Assembly: GCA_024743215.1 (NCBI GenBank)
Contig: JANSWZ010000003.1
Coordinates: 475,930 to 539,929, forward strand
Reading direction: 5' to 3'
DNA length: 64,000 nt
DNA from: Alphaproteobacteria bacterium
GTDB lineage: Bacteria; Pseudomonadota; Alphaproteobacteria; Rhizobiales; GCA-2746425
Shown piece by piece: positions 1-6,822 of this stretch. The notes under the pieces were generated by a model. That model worked only from the letters and a program-made list of their open reading frames with translations. It searched no databases and had not been told where the DNA came from. Position numbers and translations under genes: made by a program. Position 1 is the first letter of the stretch. Every line of letters starts with the position of its first letter.

Positions 1-1
1 T

Positions 2-595
2 GATCTCTCCGGCAAAACCATCGGCCATGTACCGGGCATTCAGTGGCGCACCATCACCAAACATCTGGTGCGTGCGGCCGGTCTTGATCCAGACAAGGAT
101 GTAACATTGGTTGATCTGGCCGTTCCCCAGCAGGTGCCTGCTGTTTTGGGTGGAAGCGTGGATGCAACCTTGTCGCTTGAGCCGGTCGGTTCCATCGCTG
201 CTTCCACTGATGGCGTGACCCGTGCGGTCATCAATCCGGTGGCGCAGGTGATCTCTGATCCGTTTTATTCCGGTGCTGCCGTATTGACCGTGAAGTTTAT
301 TACGGAACGCCCGGAAACTGCCAAGAAAATTGTCGAAATCATTGATGAAGCAACAGCATTGGCGATGGCTGATTTCGACAAATACAAAAGCATCATTCCA
401 AAATACACTGCCATTCGTGATACGCAGTTGGACCTGTTGGCCAAGCCTTATCTGCGCAGCTTTACAGATCTCAACGAGACGGATTTGAATTCCTATCAGG
501 CCTTTGTCGACGTGTTCGTATCTGAAGGCGTCATGAGTGAGCCAATGGATGTCCGGACCAAAATGCTGAGCCTCAGCGATTTTGACGGAAGCTGA
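2..595 (+). CDS. ABC transporter substrate-binding protein, NitT/TauT (SsuA) type, C-terminal part
   Basis: The reading frame is open from the window edge, so the N-terminus and signal peptide lie outside; 197 residues remain. The sequence has the lobe-2 features of NMT1/SsuA-type periplasmic binding proteins: a KTIGHVPGIQWRT stretch near the edge, then VPAVLGGSVDATLSLEP, where the family scans its ligand cleft, and a long helical tail. The ATPase of the same importer starts 5 bases after the stop codon. The permease is not between them, so it probably lies upstream. Family members import sulfonates, nitrate, taurine, cyanate or pyrimidines. The hydratase genes downstream suggest a small anion such as thiocyanate or a nitrile, but that is inference. 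Confidence 0.8.
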   Translation, partial: DLSGKTIGHVPGIQWRTITKHLVRAAGLDPDKDVTLVDLAVPQQVPAVLGGSVDATLSLEPVGSIAASTDGVTRAVINPVAQVISDPFYSGAAVLTVKFITERPETAKKIVEIIDEATALAMADFDKYKSIIPKYTAIRDTQLDLLAKPYLRSFTDLNETDLNSYQAFVDVFVSEGVMSEPMDVRTKMLSLSDFDGS

Positions 596-600
596 GATCA

Positions 601-1461
601 TTGGCAGACATGATGAATGAGGGTCTTTCAGAGACCATCCCTGACCACTCAGCTGAGGCCGCAACAAGCGGCCTCAGCTCCGGGTCCAAATCTGCGGCGC
701 GAAAACGGGTGCGTTATCTGACCATAAAAGGTTTGGCGAAATCCTTTGATGATACAATTGTCTATGACGATTTTGACCTGACCCTTCCGCTCGGGTCCTT
801 CACCAGTATTTTCGGCCCCAATGGCTGTGGTAAAAGCACGTTGATCAATATGATTTCCGGGCTGATGCCGATGAATGCAGGCGAGGTGCTGTATGACGGG
901 CAGACCATTCGCCAGACCAGAATTTCCTATGTGTTCCAGAATTATCGCGAAGCGCTTTTTCCGTGGTTGCGGGCAATTGACAATCTTCATTATCCGCTGC
1001 GTTTGATGGGCGTTGCCAAGAAGGATCGGATTGCGCGGATTGATCAGCTGATCGAGGATTTTGGCATCAAGATCGATCTCAATGCCTATCCCTATAATCT
1101 GTCGGGTGGTCAGCAACAGGCGATTTCCATAATCAGAGCGCTGGTGCGTGATCCGGAAGTTCTGTTTCTGGATGAGCCGTTTTCTGCCCTTGATTATGAG
1201 ATGACGCTTCTGATGCGGGAAAAACTTCAGGCCATTTTCACTAAAACCGGAACCACGATGGTTCTTGTTTCCCATGATCTGGAAGAAGCCGTTCAGATGG
1301 CTGACAATGTGGTTCTGTTAACACGCAGGCCAACGCGGGTTGCCGAGATTGTGGACAATCCACTGATCAGGCCACGTGACGCGGCTTCGTTGGTAAGCCC
1401 GGAATTTGTGGCTTTGCGCAGCCAATGTCTGGAGATTTTCCAGCGCGAAGCGAAAATTTGA
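601..1461 (+). CDS. ABC transporter ATP-binding protein, NitT/TauT type
   Basis: A 286-residue ATPase with all nucleotide-binding motifs: Walker A GPNGCGKST (72-80), Q-loop VFQNYREALFPW (Q113), signature LSGGQQQ (167-173), Walker B VLFLDEP (187-193) and switch histidine in VSHDLEEA (H225). The Q-loop followed by a PW pair is typical of SsuB/TauB/NrtD-type importers. The first 35 residues are a polar, Ser/Ala-rich extension outside the usual fold, so the TTG at 601 could be replaced by ATG 610 or 613. It sits directly after the binding protein and 38 bases before the split hydratase genes, so all are probably one transcript. The substrate is not determined by sequence. Confidence 0.85.
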   Translation: MADMMNEGLSETIPDHSAEAATSGLSSGSKSAARKRVRYLTIKGLAKSFDDTIVYDDFDLTLPLGSFTSIFGPNGCGKSTLINMISGLMPMNAGEVLYDGQTIRQTRISYVFQNYREALFPWLRAIDNLHYPLRLMGVAKKDRIARIDQLIEDFGIKIDLNAYPYNLSGGQQQAISIIRALVRDPEVLFLDEPFSALDYEMTLLMREKLQAIFTKTGTTMVLVSHDLEEAVQMADNVVLLTRRPTRVAEIVDNPLIRPRDAASLVSPEFVALRSQCLEIFQREAKI

Positions 1462-1499
1462 TGTCTTACCACACAGCAACAAATACAGGATGAAACGAC

Positions 1500-1844
1500 A
1501 TGCGCGGTTATCATGATATTGGCGGCGACAAGGCAGGTGCCATTCCCAAGGAAGAGCTGCCCTGGCTGCATTGGGAAAAGCAGGTAGAAGCCATCCGCAA
1601 TCTATTGGGTGATGGCACGCGGCGCATTGTCTCTCTGGATGAGATGCGGCGCGGTTTTGAGAGCTTTGGTGAAGACAAGTACAAAGCGCTTTCATTCTAC
1701 CGCCGCCGCCTTGAAGCGATGACTGATATTCTGATCGAAAAAGACATCATCAGTCAGGATGAGCTGGATCAGGCAATCGTCCGAAAAAAGGCCGTCTGGT
1801 CTGTAGCGGATATTGGAAAAGATGCTGAGAACAGCCAGCTGTGA
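1500..1844 (+). CDS. scnB: Nitrile hydratase beta N-terminal-half protein; thiocyanate hydrolase beta-like
   Basis: 114 residues matching the N-terminal helical half of nitrile hydratase beta chains: the opening MRGYHDIGG corresponds to the usual MNGIHDxGG, followed by PWLHWEKQVEAI and FYRRRLEAMTDILIEKDIIS. The protein stops where a normal beta chain would continue into its SH3-like domain; that domain is encoded by the next gene, overlapping by four bases (GTGA). A beta chain split this way, in the order N-half, C-half, metal subunit, is the arrangement of thiocyanate hydrolase (SCN- to carbonyl sulfide and ammonia) and of the three-subunit toyocamycin nitrile hydratase. An AGGA ribosome site lies 9 bases before ATG 1500. 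Family membership is firm; the substrate is inferred. Confidence 0.8.
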   Translation: MRGYHDIGGDKAGAIPKEELPWLHWEKQVEAIRNLLGDGTRRIVSLDEMRRGFESFGEDKYKALSFYRRRLEAMTDILIEKDIISQDELDQAIVRKKAVWSVADIGKDAENSQL

Positions 1845-2140
1845 GTGAGACGAAATTTCGCCGTTTCGATATTGGGGATCTGGTTGAGGTGCTTGACCTT
1901 GGCAAGAGCGGCCATGTTCGCATTCCGGTCTATGTGCGGGGCAAGCGGGGCCATGTCATCCAGTATTGCGGCAAATATCTCAATCCAGAAGATCTGGCTG
2001 TTGGCAAGACAGCGGGACCGGCGATTGATCTTTACCGGGTCGAATTCACCCAGACATCCCTGTGGGACGAACCTGACCATCCGGCGCAGGACCGGTTGAT
2101 CATTGAAATATACGATCACTGGCTGACAGCCGCAAAATAG
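1841..2140 (+). CDS. scnA: Nitrile hydratase beta C-terminal-half (SH3-like) protein; thiocyanate hydrolase alpha-like
   Basis: 99 residues equivalent to the SH3-like C-terminal domain of nitrile hydratase beta: RRFDIGDLVEVLD, then HVRIPVYVRGKRGHV, then YRVEFTQTSLWDEP and a final LIIEIYDHWL. In the holoenzyme this domain packs on the metal subunit and lines the active-site channel. Start is GTG 1841, coupled to the stop of the N-half gene by GTGA overlap, which would favour equal synthesis of the two halves. Thiocyanate hydrolase alpha chains are somewhat longer (about 126 residues from memory). I see no frame error: the two reading frames differ, each is cleanly bounded, and the break falls at the domain junction. 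Confidence 0.8.
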   Translation: MSETKFRRFDIGDLVEVLDLGKSGHVRIPVYVRGKRGHVIQYCGKYLNPEDLAVGKTAGPAIDLYRVEFTQTSLWDEPDHPAQDRLIIEIYDHWLTAAK

Positions 2141-2184
2141 GGATCGTCATAGTTCCCATAGGGCAAAACGATTTAGAGGCGGAT

Positions 2185-2832
2185 ATGCACGAAGATCACG
2201 ACGACCATACCCACGATCACAGTCACGACCATACGCATGATGAGTATGAAGCGCTTGTGATTGAAGATGATGCGGGAAACATTGAAGCCCAGATCATCAT
2301 CGATGCCTTGCAGGACGTGCTGATCAGCAAAGGGCTGCTGACAGCACCGGAAGTGACCAAGGAAATCGAAAAGCTTGAATCACCCGGTATTCATCTTGGT
2401 GCCAAAGTGGTTGCGAAAGCATGGACTGATCCTGACTACAAACAACGCCTGCTCAGCAATGGAAAAAGTGCTGTACAGGAGATTGGCATAGCGGTGGGTG
2501 AGGCGCAGATCGTTGTGGTGGAAAACACCGACGAGGTCCACAATCTGATCACCTGCACCCTGTGCTCCTGTTATCCGCGGTCGATCCTGGGTCAGCCACC
2601 ATCGTGGTATATTTCCAAGGCCTATCGGGCTCGCACGGTTCGGGAACCGCGGTCAGTATTATCTGAGTTTGGGTTGGATCTTGAAGATGATGTTCAGCTC
2701 ATCGTCCATGACAGCAACGCGGATATGCGGTATCTGGTGCTTCCACAGGCGCCTGCTGGTGTGGAGCAGATGGAAGCTGATGGTCTTGAGGCGATGGTGA
2801 CCCGTGATCACCTCATTGGCGTGAGCCGCTAG
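2185..2832 (+). CDS. scnC: Cobalt-type nitrile hydratase alpha / thiocyanate hydrolase gamma subunit
   Basis: The 215-residue metal-binding subunit. It carries the claw motif CTLCSC at 124-129; Cys124, Cys127 and Cys129 with Ser128 are the expected ligands, and Thr in the second position marks the Co(III) rather than Fe(III) class. Cys127 and Cys129 are oxidised to sulfinic and sulfenic acid in characterised members. Downstream, SILGQPPSWY and YRARTVREPR are family signatures. The residue after CYP is Arg, where true nitrile hydratases usually have Trp. The first 18 residues hold eight His among Asp/Glu, a probable metal-binding tail. GAGG ribosome site before ATG 2185; 44 bases after the preceding gene. 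No activator/Co-chaperone gene is visible nearby. Confidence 0.85.
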   Translation: MHEDHDDHTHDHSHDHTHDEYEALVIEDDAGNIEAQIIIDALQDVLISKGLLTAPEVTKEIEKLESPGIHLGAKVVAKAWTDPDYKQRLLSNGKSAVQEIGIAVGEAQIVVVENTDEVHNLITCTLCSCYPRSILGQPPSWYISKAYRARTVREPRSVLSEFGLDLEDDVQLIVHDSNADMRYLVLPQAPAGVEQMEADGLEAMVTRDHLIGVSR

Positions 2833-2938
2833 GTAGCAACGCGCATGGGAGTCGCCTTGGTCACCGAAATTACCAACCTGTTTTTCCGGCACTTCCCGCT
2901 TTACTCGCACTGCATCTTGCGCCAAGACTGTTTGCGAT

Positions 2939-3114
2939 GGTTCCCGAACGCCACAGGCGCGCGGGATGAGACAAGGGAACACGGTTCGAGCTACCCAAAT
3001 CGGGATCAAATCCGTGGCTGCCCCCGCAACTGTATGTGACTGCCAAACTCGATATGCCACTGGTTAACGCCGGGAAGGTGAGTGAGGCGCAAGGCACAAG
3101 CCAGGAAACCTGCC
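2939..3114 (+). promoter_or_regulatory. Cobalamin (B12) riboswitch
   Basis: The conserved blocks occur in order: GATGAGACAAGGGAACACGG, then the near-invariant GGCTGCCCCCGCAACTGTA (3016-3034), GCCACTGG (3056-3063), CGGGAAGGTGAGTGAGG, and the B12 box GCCAGGAAACCTGCC (3100-3114). This is the class-I cobalamin aptamer, which lowers expression when adenosylcobalamin is plentiful. It precedes a CbiM-type cobalt permease, a standard target. Confidence 0.95.
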
Positions 3115-3147
3115 ATCCAAACCGGTCGCAAGACCAATTCACACAGG

Positions 3148-3164
3148 GCGCACGGCGGGTGCGC
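3148..3164 (+). promoter_or_regulatory. Hairpin abutting the ribosome site (likely riboswitch expression platform)
   Basis: GCGCAC at 3148-3153 pairs with GTGCGC at 3159-3164 across a five-base loop, and the AAAGGAG ribosome site starts at 3165. There is no U-run, so the riboswitch probably acts on translation start rather than termination. The link between aptamer and hairpin is inferred. Confidence 0.5.
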
Positions 3165-3177
3165 AAAGGAGACTAAA

Positions 3178-3861
3178 ATGCATATTGAACCTGGCGTCGT
3201 TGACGGCGCTAAAATTGCCTTGAGCTATGCCACATCAGCCGGTGCTGCCGTGCTGGTCGGAAAAATGGCTTGGGATACGATTCGCAATGATGGCGGCGTG
3301 TCCGCTTTGGCGATGCGCAGTGTCGCTGCGACTTTGATGGTTTTCGTGTTCTTTCAGGTGTTGCCGCATTATCCAGTTGGCGTATCGGAAGTTCACTTCA
3401 TTCTGGGGTCCACGCTTTATCTGCTGTTTGGCGGCGGCGCGGCGGCCATTGGTCTGGCGCTTGGTCTGCTGGCACAGGGGGTGTTCTTTGCGCCGATTGA
3501 TCTGCCGCAATATGGTATGAATGTTACAACGCTGCTGTTGCCATTGTGGGCTATCAGCGCGCTGGCAAAACGCATCATTGCGCCAAAGACCGCCTATGTG
3601 GATTTGTCCTACAAACAGGCGCTGACGCTCTCAACTGCCTATCAGGGTGGTGTGGTTGTCTGGGTCGCTTTCTGGGCGTTTTATGGTCAGGGATTTGGCG
3701 CAGAAAGCCTGAGTTCCGTTGCCTCTTTCGGAGCGGCCTACATGCTGGTTGTTCTTGTTGAGCCACTGGTTGATCTGGCTGTTCTATACGGCGCAAAAAC
3801 ATTGCGGTCGGTTTCGTCCACCCCGTTGTTTTATGGACGTTTGCACACATCCGCAGCCTGA
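3178..3861 (+). CDS. cbiM: CbiM-family cobalt transporter permease (energy-coupling factor type)
   Basis: 227 residues, about six hydrophobic segments. Start is ATG 3178, with AAAGGAG 6 bases upstream; the frame is open further upstream but through the riboswitch. The chosen start gives MHIEPGVV; in CbiM/NikM the free N-terminus and His2 coordinate the metal, so this start matters. The segment GVSEVHFILG corresponds to the family's second His-containing metal loop. No CbiN, CbiQ or CbiO gene follows, so it is a stand-alone member as in many marine proteobacteria, or shares an ATPase encoded elsewhere. It lies behind a B12 riboswitch and next to a Co-enzyme operon, which fits cobalt uptake for both B12 and the hydratase. 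Confidence 0.85.
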   Translation: MHIEPGVVDGAKIALSYATSAGAAVLVGKMAWDTIRNDGGVSALAMRSVAATLMVFVFFQVLPHYPVGVSEVHFILGSTLYLLFGGGAAAIGLALGLLAQGVFFAPIDLPQYGMNVTTLLLPLWAISALAKRIIAPKTAYVDLSYKQALTLSTAYQGGVVVWVAFWAFYGQGFGAESLSSVASFGAAYMLVVLVEPLVDLAVLYGAKTLRSVSSTPLFYGRLHTSAA

Positions 3862-3906
3862 TGATCTGATTCAATAGATGGGCCTAACAGCCTGATACAA
3901 GATTCA

Positions 3907-3942
3907 AAATCCCGGTTCCTCAGGAGCCGGGATTTTTGTTTG
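3907..3942. terminator. Rho-independent terminator, bidirectional
   Basis: AAATCCCGGTTCCT pairs with AGGAGCCGGGATTT (one wobble pair) and is followed by TTGTTT on the plus strand and by an A-rich flank that serves the minus strand. It lies between the convergent cobalt permease and ABC-2 permease genes and can end both transcripts. Confidence 0.85.
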
Positions 3943-3948
3943 TGAAGC

Positions 3949-4710
3949 TTATTGCTTAACCTGATAACCCGTCTTGAAAATCCACCAGACGATGGAAATG
4001 CAGCTCACCAGAAACAGGGTGATGACAGCGAGGCTGATGCTGACATCGACGTCGGCAACCTCGTAAAAACTCCAGCGGAAGCCGCTGACGAGGTAGAGCA
4101 CCGGATTGAAGAACGTCACTGTCTGCCAGATGGGGGGCAGCATGTTGACCGAATAGAAACTGCCGCCCAGAAACACCAATGGGGTGATGACCAGCAGCGG
4201 CACGATCTGCAGTTTTTCAAAACTGTCGGCCCAGATGCCAATGATAAAGCCGAGCAGGCTGAAGGTCAGTGCGGTCAGCACCAGAAACAGCAGCATGATG
4301 AACGGGTGCGCGATCTGCAGTTCCACGAACAGGCTGGCTGTCGCCAGAATGATTGCGCCCAGAATGAGCGATTTGGTGGCAGCGGCTCCCACATAGCCCA
4401 GCACAATTTCAAATGAGGAAATGGGCGCAGACAGCAATTCGTAAATCGTGCCTGTGAATTTGGGGAAGTAGATACCAAAGGCGGCATTGGACAGCGACTG
4501 AGTGAGCAAGGACAACATGATGAGGCCAGGCACGATGAAGGAGCCGTAGCTCACGCCCTCAATTTCCGGAATGCGCGATCCGATGGCCGATCCGAACACC
4601 ACGAAATAGAGAGAGGTCGATAAAATCGGCGAAATGAGGCTTTGGAACAGGGTGCGCCACATGCGGTTCATTTCGAACGCATAGATGGCTCTGACAGCAG
4701 TGAGATTCAT
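3949..4710 (-). CDS. ABC-2 type transporter permease
   Basis: 253 residues with six predicted membrane spans, opening [20 protein letters not shown] and showing the ABC-2 pattern: [21 protein letters not shown], the extracytoplasmic [15 protein letters not shown] loop, and [17 protein letters not shown] near the end. It resembles YadH-type permeases of small exporters. It starts 3 bases after the ATPase gene stop at 4714, so the two are one operon. The substrate is unknown; YadGH-type pairs are poorly characterised. Confidence 0.85.
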   Translation of the reverse strand: MNLTAVRAIYAFEMNRMWRTLFQSLISPILSTSLYFVVFGSAIGSRIPEIEGVSYGSFIVPGLIMLSLLTQSLSNAAFGIYFPKFTGTIYELLSAPISSFEIVLGYVGAAATKSLILGAIILATASLFVELQIAHPFIMLLFLVLTALTFSLLGFIIGIWADSFEKLQIVPLLVITPLVFLGGSFYSVNMLPPIWQTVTFFNPVLYLVSGFRWSFYEVADVDVSISLAVITLFLVSCISIVWWIFKTGYQVKQ

Positions 4711-4713
4711 GAT

Positions 4714-5706
4714 TTACGTGGCCTCCGCCGGGTCTTTGGCTTTTGTTTCGTCATTTAATTTTGATTGCGCTGAATCCTCGTGGACCAGCGTGACAAAGAT
4801 TTCCTCAAGTGAGCTTTGCTTGGTGTTGAGATCTCTGAAGCGAATACCCGCATCGGAGAGGTCCTGTAGCAGGGAGGTTATGCCTGTGCGCTCGCCCTGA
4901 GTGTTGTAGGTGTAGATGATTTGCTCGCCAGTCTCTGATAGCTCCAGACCGTCGCGGTTCAAAGCATCCGGCAGCGCTTTGAGCGGCTCATGCAGGTCCA
5001 GCATCAGCATTTTCTTGCCAAGCTTTGCCATTAATTCTGCCTTGTCTTCGACCAGAATGATTTCGCCATGGGCTATCACGCCAACGCGGTCGGCGATTTC
5101 CTCGGCTTCTTCAATATAGTGGGTGGTGAGGATGATGGTGACGCCGCTTTCGCGCAATTCGCGCACCACCTGCCACATGTCTTTGCGCAGCTCTACATCC
5201 ACCCCGGCGGTTGGTTCATCAAGGAAGAGAATGTCAGGCTCATGAGATAGCGCCTTGGCAATCAGCACACGGCGTTTCATGCCACCGGACAATTGGATGA
5301 TCTTGTTGTCCTTCTTGTCCCAGAGCGACAGGCTTTTCAGGGTTTTTTCAACAAATGCATCATCACGCTTTTTGCCGAACAGGCCGCGTGAAAAACTGAC
5401 AGTGGCAAACACGGTTTCGAATGCGTCGGTGGTCAGTTCCTGAGGCACAAGGCCGATCATGGATCGGGTCTTGCGATAGTCCTTGATGATATCATGGCCT
5501 GCGACGGTGACTGTGCCACCGGTTGGCGTCACAATGCCGCAGATGGCGGAAATCAACGTGGTTTTGCCAGCGCCATTGGGGCCGAGCAGCGCCAGAATTT
5601 CCCCTCGTTTGATGTCCAGAGAGACGTCTTTCAAGGCTTGAAACCCACCATCATAGGTCTTTTCAAGGTTCTTGACTGAAATGAGTGGAAGTGCGGAATC
5701 GAGCAT
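4714..5706 (-). CDS. ABC transporter ATP-binding protein (YadG/CcmA-like)
   Basis: 330 residues. Walker [11 protein letters not shown]-loop GLVPQEL, signature LSGGMKRR, Walker [11 protein letters not shown] and switch histidine in TTHYIEEAE are all intact. The LSGGMKRR variant and GxDVELR after Walker B are typical of ABC-2 exporter ATPases. Residues after about 230 form the C-terminal regulatory extension with the [10 protein letters not shown] motif common in this family; the last 15 residues are low-complexity and charged. First gene of a two-gene operon with the permease; transcription starts in the region shared with the divergent TAXI gene. Confidence 0.88.
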   Translation of the reverse strand: MLDSALPLISVKNLEKTYDGGFQALKDVSLDIKRGEILALLGPNGAGKTTLISAICGIVTPTGGTVTVAGHDIIKDYRKTRSMIGLVPQELTTDAFETVFATVSFSRGLFGKKRDDAFVEKTLKSLSLWDKKDNKIIQLSGGMKRRVLIAKALSHEPDILFLDEPTAGVDVELRKDMWQVVRELRESGVTIILTTHYIEEAEEIADRVGVIAHGEIILVEDKAELMAKLGKKMLMLDLHEPLKALPDALNRDGLELSETGEQIIYTYNTQGERTGITSLLQDLSDAGIRFRDLNTKQSSLEEIFVTLVHEDSAQSKLNDETKAKDPAEAT

Positions 5707-5731
5707 GGAGTTGAACCCAGACTTTGGTCTT

Positions 5732-5744
5732 GGCGCAATGCGCC
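5732..5744. promoter_or_regulatory. Perfect odd palindrome in divergent promoter region
   Basis: GGCGCA-A-TGCGCC, 13 bases, lies between the divergent ABC-2 exporter and TRAP genes. It is a candidate operator or small hairpin. No regulator gene is adjacent. Confidence 0.25.
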
Positions 5745-5843
5745 TGAGAGAATGTGAGGAGACTTGTTTTGACGCGGATATATGTCATAGGCTGTCAGCA
5801 TACAATGACCACAAATCGACAAAACACTTCTGGAGGAAAATTT

Positions 5844-6800
5844 ATGAAACTTTTCAAGAGCTTGGCTCTGGCATCAGGATTGCTTGCTGCAACGGCCTTT
5901 GCAAGCCACGCTGAGACCCGTGTCACTTACAAGTCGGCATCATCCAGTTCGTCCTATTATCAGATGGCGGTGCAGATTGCCGAAGCCATGAAAGCGGGAA
6001 CGAATGGCGATGTGATTGTCACCGTTGAAGAGAGCCAGGGTTCCGTTCAGAACGTCATGGAATCGGCTGCCCGGCCGGGCAATTACGTGTTCACCACGCC
6101 GCCAGCACTGATTGGTTTGGCACAGGGTGGCAAGGCCATGTTTGACGGCAAGAGTAATCCGAAATTTGATGAAATCAGAGCGCTGTTCCCGATTCCTTCG
6201 CTGACCATGCATTTTGTCGTGCGCGAAGATGCGGGCATCAATTCTTTCGCCGACATGGAAGGCAAGACCATATTGATTGGCAAAGGCTCATTCGGCGCGC
6301 GTGAGGGTGCGAAATATCTGGGTCTGTTCGGGCTGGAAACAAAGGTTAATCTGCCGGATGTGGAATTGTCCAACGCTGTACCGGCGCTGAAGAACGGTCA
6401 GATCGACGGATTTGTCACCGCTGGTTCCTGGCCTGCGCCAAATGTCATTGAAGCTGCGGCCAGTGTAGGTGTCAAAGTTCTGTCTTTGGATGATGAGCAG
6501 ATTGCCGCCACCAAACGCACGCGGCTTGTCATTCCCGCTGGCACTTATGCCGGGCAGGATACTGACATTGTAACCACATCACTGCCGGTCGTGGCTTATA
6601 CCACCACCAATATGGATGATGATACGGCCTACCAACTGACCAAGACCTATTGGGATCAAAAGGCCAAAATGGGTGAAGATGCTGCTTGGTGGAATGGCGT
6701 GGATCAGGGCTTGATGGGCACCATCACAAGTGCCATTCATCCCGGCGCATTGCGCTATTACACGGAAATGGGTTTTCCACTGTCCGACGCGCAGAAGTAA
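5844..6800 (+). CDS. TAXI-family TRAP transporter solute-binding protein
   Basis: 318 residues. Start is ATG 5844 with GGAGG 7-12 bases upstream; an upstream in-frame ATG lacks a ribosome site. A signal peptide (basic MKLFK, hydrophobic core, cut near ASHAE, about residue 24) sends it to the periplasm. The TAXI fold is visible: YQMAVQIAEAMKAGT, ESQGSVQNV, ILIGKGSFGAREGAKYL, LKNGQIDGFVTAGSWPAP, and the late LMGTITSAIHPGALRYYTEMG. It passes ligand to the fused TRAP permease encoded 22 bases downstream. Known TAXI ligands include glutamate and other small organic acids; nothing here fixes the ligand. Confidence 0.88.
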   Translation: MKLFKSLALASGLLAATAFASHAETRVTYKSASSSSSYYQMAVQIAEAMKAGTNGDVIVTVEESQGSVQNVMESAARPGNYVFTTPPALIGLAQGGKAMFDGKSNPKFDEIRALFPIPSLTMHFVVREDAGINSFADMEGKTILIGKGSFGAREGAKYLGLFGLETKVNLPDVELSNAVPALKNGQIDGFVTAGSWPAPNVIEAAASVGVKVLSLDDEQIAATKRTRLVIPAGTYAGQDTDIVTTSLPVVAYTTTNMDDDTAYQLTKTYWDQKAKMGEDAAWWNGVDQGLMGTITSAIHPGALRYYTEMGFPLSDAQK

Positions 6801-6822
6801 AACAGAGAAATAACGTTCAAGC

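Larger units (their letters stand above)
2833..3177 (+). other. 345-base leader between scnC and the cobalt permease gene
   Basis: This stretch has no credible coding sequence. It holds the cobalamin riboswitch (2939-3114) and a ribosome-site-proximal hairpin (3148-3164). The first 100 bases after the scnC stop could hold a promoter, but I see no strong terminator for the upstream operon, so the leader may be transcribed from both its own promoter and the hydratase operon. Confidence 0.6.

Noticed and set aside
1841..1844. Possible frameshift breaking a single nitrile hydratase beta gene in two
   Set aside because: Both halves have proper starts and ends, the break is at the domain border with a GTGA coupling overlap, and split beta chains are known in thiocyanate hydrolase.
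2845..3039. Open frames on both strands across the scnC-cbiM gap (also 2659-3166 minus)
   Set aside because: They cover the cobalamin riboswitch, have no family features and no ribosome site; the RNA explains the conservation.
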